Origin: Polynucleobacter sp. JS-JIR-II-b4
Lineage (GTDB): Bacteria > Pseudomonadota > Gammaproteobacteria > Burkholderiales > Burkholderiaceae
Assembly (NCBI RefSeq): GCF_018687815.1
Contig: NZ_CP061306.1
Span: forward strand, 992,001 to 1,056,000
Direction: 5' to 3'
Length of the DNA: 64,000 nt
Under the pieces are notes generated by a model. The model searched no databases and had not been told where the DNA came from. It was given only the letters and a program-made list of their open reading frames with translations. The translations under genes and the position numbers were made by a program. How positions within the stretch are numbered: position 1 is the stretch's first letter; every line of letters begins with the position of its first letter. Shown in pieces: positions 61,172 through 64,000 of this stretch.

Positions 61172-62587
61172 ATGCAAAACTTCATCAATCAGCTATCTAC
61201 AGTACTTGAGACAAAATATATTCTGACTCAAGATGAGGATAAAGCGCCCTACTTAACTGATTGGCGTAAACGCTTTACGGGAAAAGCACTTGCAGTTCTT
61301 TTGCCTGGTAATGCTGCTGAAGTAGCAAGTATCGTCAAGCTCTGCGCTGCAAGCCAGGTTGCTATAGTCCCTCAAGGTGGGCATACCGGCTTTTGTGGCG
61401 GCGCTACACCCGATAACAGCGGTAAGCAAGTCATCCTCAATCTCAAGCGCATGAATCAGATTCGTGAAATCGATACTGCCAATCAAACCATCACACTTGA
61501 GGCGGGATGCATTTTGCAAGCCGTGCAAGAAAAAGCCGCTGAACAGGGATTTTTATTCCCCTTAAGTCTGGGTGCTGAGGGTAGTTGCATGATCGGCGGC
61601 AACTTAGCAACCAATGCCGGTGGAACCAATGTGCTTCGCTACGGAAATGCACGTGATCTATGTCTAGGTCTTGAAGTTGTTACTGCTAAAGGTGAGATTT
61701 GGAATGGCATCAAAGGTTTGCGCAAGGACAATACGGGTTACGATTTGCGTGACTTGTTTGTTGGATCTGAAGGTACCTTGGGAATCATTACCGCTGCAGT
61801 CATGAAGTTATACCCACTACCGATCTCTCAATGGACTACCCTAGTCGCATGTGAAACCATCGCCTCTTCAATTGCACTTTTAAATCTCTTTCAGAAGCGC
61901 GCAACCTCATTGCTAACCGGTTTTGAAATGATGACGCAGGAGTCTTTGGAGTTAAATGAGAAGCACTTTCCTCAAATGGCAAATCCACTCCAAGATAATC
62001 CGCCATTTACCCTACTGATTGAATTGTCAGATCATGAGAGCGAGGATCATGTCAGGCAACTTCTGGAAACTATTTTGGAGGAAGCCTTCGAATCTGGTCT
62101 TATCAGCGACGCCGTTGTTGCCAGCAACTTAAGTCAAGCCAATGCTTTTTGGCATATGCGGGAACACATTACGCTAGCGCAAGCTGAAGAAGGCGCAAAC
62201 CTCAAACATGACATCACCATCCCCCTTTCATCGCTTGATCGCTTTATCAAAGAAACCGATGCCCTGATGACGGCAAAGTTTCCGGGTGTCAGAATCATCA
62301 ATTTTGGCCATTTAGGGGATGGAAACCTGCATTACAACATTGCCCCACCCTTGGGCACAGATCCCAAGACTTTCAACGAAGCAAATGAAAAACCCATCCA
62401 TGAGCTCGTATATGCCCAGGTCGAGCGCTGTAATGGCTCCATTTCTGCAGAACACGGTGTAGGACAGCTTAAATTAGAGGGCTTAAGGGCTCATAAGGGT
62501 GAAGTGGCCCACGAGCTCATGAAGACCCTCAAAAGAGCTTTAGATCCCCAAAATATCCTTAATCCCCATAAAGTTGTCTCCATTTAA
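61172..62587 (+). CDS. FAD-linked D-2-hydroxyacid dehydrogenase, GlcD/D2HGDH type
   Basis: The 471-residue flavoprotein has a PCMH-type FAD domain: VPQGGHTGFCGGATPD (about 68-83), GCMIGGNLATNAGGTNVLRYGN, and GSEGTLGIIT. The C-terminal FAD-oxidase domain has NFGHLGDGNLHYNI and SAEHGVGQLK. It would oxidise a D-2-hydroxyacid such as D-lactate, glycolate or 2-hydroxyglutarate and pass electrons to the chain. GlcE and GlcF are not adjacent, so a D-2-hydroxyglutarate-like enzyme is more likely than glycolate oxidase. GGAG overlaps the preceding stop. Confidence 0.87.
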   Translation: MQNFINQLSTVLETKYILTQDEDKAPYLTDWRKRFTGKALAVLLPGNAAEVASIVKLCAASQVAIVPQGGHTGFCGGATPDNSGKQVILNLKRMNQIREIDTANQTITLEAGCILQAVQEKAAEQGFLFPLSLGAEGSCMIGGNLATNAGGTNVLRYGNARDLCLGLEVVTAKGEIWNGIKGLRKDNTGYDLRDLFVGSEGTLGIITAAVMKLYPLPISQWTTLVACETIASSIALLNLFQKRATSLLTGFEMMTQESLELNEKHFPQMANPLQDNPPFTLLIELSDHESEDHVRQLLETILEEAFESGLISDAVVASNLSQANAFWHMREHITLAQAEEGANLKHDITIPLSSLDRFIKETDALMTAKFPGVRIINFGHLGDGNLHYNIAPPLGTDPKTFNEANEKPIHELVYAQVERCNGSISAEHGVGQLKLEGLRAHKGEVAHELMKTLKRALDPQNILNPHKVVSI

Positions 62588-62677
62588 GAAAAACAGCTGC
62601 TTTTTTGATAAATATTTTGTAATTCGTGTCATCTCGACCGCTTTTCCATGCGTTGTATAGCCATGGAGGTGACAATT

Positions 62678-62863
62678 ATGTCAACAAGACTCAAACGTTG
62701 GGCCCGTGCAATTCAAGAGATCGACTTGTCCACAAGGACGCCTGAAGTAGCTATTGGCTATCTGGACAGCAAATACCGCGATATTGCTTGGCGTTATATC
62801 CGCATCCTTGGCTTCGAGCGCACTATTAGCTTCATGGCAAGCAATAACTTCCACCCTGAGTGA
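62678..62863 (+). CDS. Small basic protein of 61 residues, unknown
   Basis: ATG 62678 is preceded at 7 nt by a strong GGAGGTGA ribosome site. The longer frame from 62648 lacks one. The protein MSTRLKRWARAI... is basic at the N-terminus and probably helical, with an aromatic-rich middle (KYRDIAWRYIRILGFERTISF). There is no membrane segment or signal peptide. A strong terminator follows its stop within 10 bp. This arrangement suggests an individually transcribed and well-translated gene. I do not recognise a family. Confidence 0.7.
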   Translation: MSTRLKRWARAIQEIDLSTRTPEVAIGYLDSKYRDIAWRYIRILGFERTISFMASNNFHPE

Positions 62864-62868
62864 TTGTT

Positions 62869-62905
62869 AAAAAACCCTAAATATTTGATTTATTTAGGGT
62901 TTTTT
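62869..62905. terminator. Bidirectional terminator after the 61-residue gene
   Basis: A6, stem AACCCTAAATA / TATTTAGGGTT with a TTTGATT loop, then T6. It sits between the small gene and the convergent hydrolase. Confidence 0.88.
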
Positions 62906-62930
62906 GTTTTGAAGCTTGCTTATTGAGCTT

Positions 62931-63827
62931 TTAGCCAAAGAATTGTCTGGCCTCTGCCAGCAAAACGTCAGGAATCTCTTCTGGTATGTAGTGACCACTG
63001 GGAACAGCTTTTCCAGCAACATCCTTGGCCACAACCCTCCAGTCCTCTAAGGGTTTAAAGCACTGGTTTACTAAACCATGCTCACCCCACAACACCTTCA
63101 GCGGCATCTTCAGCATCTTGCCTGCAGCACGATCCGAGCGATCGTGAATAAGGTCGATCGTAGCGGCAGCTCGGTAATCTTCACACATCGCATGCATGCT
63201 TTCTAGATGACTAGCCCCAACCAAATACTCCGACCATCGATCTGGGGAAAATATCCCCGTGCCCGCATGGCGACCCATATGATTTTTAAGCCAATATTCT
63301 GGATTGGCACCGATCAGAGTTTCTGGAACTGGTTCTGGCTGTATCAGGAAGAACCAATGCCAATATCCCTTAGCAAATTCCATAGTGGTGTTCTCATACA
63401 TTGTTAATGTTGGAGAGATATCCAAAACCATTAATCGCAAGACACTTTCAGGGAAGTCCATTGCCAGGCGATGAGAAACTCTTCCGCCTCTGTCATGCCC
63501 AAGCAAGAAGAATTGATTAAAACCTAAACTTTTCATCAATGCATGTTGATCTGCGGCCATTGATCTTTTTGAATACGTTGAGTGATCACTTTTGCCATGA
63601 GGCTTTGATGACGCACCGTAACCCCTTAAATCTGCAGCAACTACCGTAAAGCTTTTGGCTAACTCCGGCGCCACTTGACTCCAGATTGCCTTTGTTTGTG
63701 GGAAGCCATGAAGCAACAATAATGGAGGACCGCTGCCACCGATTAGATAGGAGATCTCTATAGAGCCCTCTTCAGAGTCAGTGTGAAATGTTTTAGCTTC
63801 AAAACCAGGAAAAGATACAAACATCAT
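62931..63827 (-). CDS. Haloacetate/fluoroacetate dehalogenase-like alpha/beta hydrolase
   Basis: The 298-residue protein is an alpha/beta hydrolase with an aspartate nucleophile. Asp112 in GHDRGGR is followed by Arg113 and Arg116 (carboxylate binding). His157 and Trp158 in YWHWFF (halide pocket), Tyr218 in EDYRAA, the acid Asp136 and the histidine in SGHYIPEE match the layout of the characterised fluoroacetate dehalogenase. These spacings fit that enzyme with a shift of about two residues. Whether halogenated acids are the true substrate is an inference; epoxide hydrolases share the fold but use different lid residues. Confidence 0.82.
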   Translation of the reverse strand: MMFVSFPGFEAKTFHTDSEEGSIEISYLIGGSGPPLLLLHGFPQTKAIWSQVAPELAKSFTVVAADLRGYGASSKPHGKSDHSTYSKRSMAADQHALMKSLGFNQFFLLGHDRGGRVSHRLAMDFPESVLRLMVLDISPTLTMYENTTMEFAKGYWHWFFLIQPEPVPETLIGANPEYWLKNHMGRHAGTGIFSPDRWSEYLVGASHLESMHAMCEDYRAAATIDLIHDRSDRAAGKMLKMPLKVLWGEHGLVNQCFKPLEDWRVVAKDVAGKAVPSGHYIPEEIPDVLLAEARQFFG

Positions 63828-63836
63828 TCACCCAAT

Positions 63837-63862
63837 AAAAAAGAGCCTCCTAAGAGGCCCTT
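63837..63862 (-). terminator. Terminator after the EF-hand gene
   Basis: Read on the minus strand, GCCTC / GAGGC with a TTAG loop is followed by TCTTTTTT. It ends the truncated gene at the window edge, upstream of the hydrolase. Confidence 0.75.
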
Positions 63863-63874
63863 ATATTTTAAATA

Positions 63875-64000
63875 TTAACGATTAGCCATAGCCTGAATTT
63901 CAGCCACGGTTACATAACCTTTGTTGCTTGAGTCGATGTAACTAAAGTGGTCATAAATACGAGGCATGCAACCATTGGCCTCTTCTCGAGTTAACTTGCC
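63875..64000 (-). CDS. EF-hand domain protein, C-terminal end (cut by window edge)
   Basis: The last 41 residues of a gene running in from beyond the window. They contain a canonical calcium-binding EF-hand loop, D-S-S-N-K-G-Y-V-T-V-A-E, with acidic residues at positions 1 and 12 and glycine at 6, flanked by helices (YDHFSYI before, IQAMANR after). The rest, including any signal peptide or further EF-hands, lies outside the window. The frame is open to the edge and the stop is followed by a terminator. Confidence 0.8.
   Translation of the reverse strand, partial: GKLTREEANGCMPRIYDHFSYIDSSNKGYVTVAEIQAMANR

Noticed and set aside
62588..62625. Weak AGCTGC hairpin with T-run after the FAD-linked dehydrogenase gene
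   Set aside because: The stem is only about 6 bp with little loop; too weak to call a terminator.
62648..62677. Upstream start (MRCIAMEVTI...) for the 61-residue gene
   Set aside because: It would place the strong GGAGGTGA inside the coding region and has no ribosome site of its own.

Overview
The window reads as an uninterrupted piece of a betaproteobacterial chromosome, most likely a small-genome freshwater Burkholderiaceae member such as Polynucleobacter. This rests on gene families, gene order (phaC-phaB-phaR, tRNA-Leu-tig-clpP-clpX-lon-tRNA-Val-ppiD, ygfZ against mltG-tmk-holB-tatD), moderate GC and very short intergenic gaps. The species is an inference. I see no rRNA, CRISPR array, insertion sequence, prophage, integrase or replication origin. 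About 62 protein genes and five tRNAs fill nearly the whole window. Layout: 1-3.2 kb holds the end of alr, bamD, rluD and pgeF. 3.3-9.1 kb is a polyhydroxybutyrate locus (phaC, phaB, phaR, then rimO, then the thiolase phaA). 9.1-14.9 kb has serB and mfd facing ispD-ispF. 15-22.9 kb is a protein quality-control block: tRNA-Leu, trigger factor, ClpP, ClpX, Lon, tRNA-Val and a PpiD-like chaperone without its parvulin domain. 22.9-29 kb has tesA back to back with an ABC ATPase gene, then purL and a spermidine-synthase-like gene. 29-38.8 kb carries acnB, a small membrane protein, pyrG-kdsA-eno-ftsB, hslO and gltX. 38.9-39.2 kb is a tRNA-Ala/Glu/Asp cluster. 39-46.7 kb is the least core-like part: an esterase, an orphan DUF4118 protein, a secreted protein built from two repeats, hyi-glxR, a YqiA esterase, an HNH protein, a DUF3108 protein, a potassium channel and an ankyrin protein. 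46.7-50.4 kb is tatD-holB-tmk-mltG. 50.4-63.8 kb holds ygfZ, an NRDE protein, a thioesterase, selO, msrB, yciB, bolA, a parvulin, a transporter, aroC, a CBS protein, yihY, wrbA, DUF2069, an FAD-linked dehydrogenase, a 61-residue unknown and a haloacetate-dehalogenase-like hydrolase. A truncated EF-hand gene closes the window. Joint functions: PhaA, PhaB and PhaC form the complete acetyl-CoA to PHB route, with PhaR as the likely regulator. Tig, ClpXP, Lon, Hsp33, MsrB, YgfZ and the periplasmic foldases form a proteostasis and oxidative-repair set. Hyi and GlxR would convert hydroxypyruvate or tartronate semialdehyde toward glycerate. What stands out is promoter architecture rather than an exotic gene cassette. 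About fifteen genes have a good -10 hexamer only 5-9 nt before the start codon and usually no Shine-Dalgarno sequence, which predicts leaderless or near-leaderless mRNAs. Several of these are divergent pairs whose -10 elements overlap on the two strands. I found no defence, secretion or biosynthetic system that looks new.
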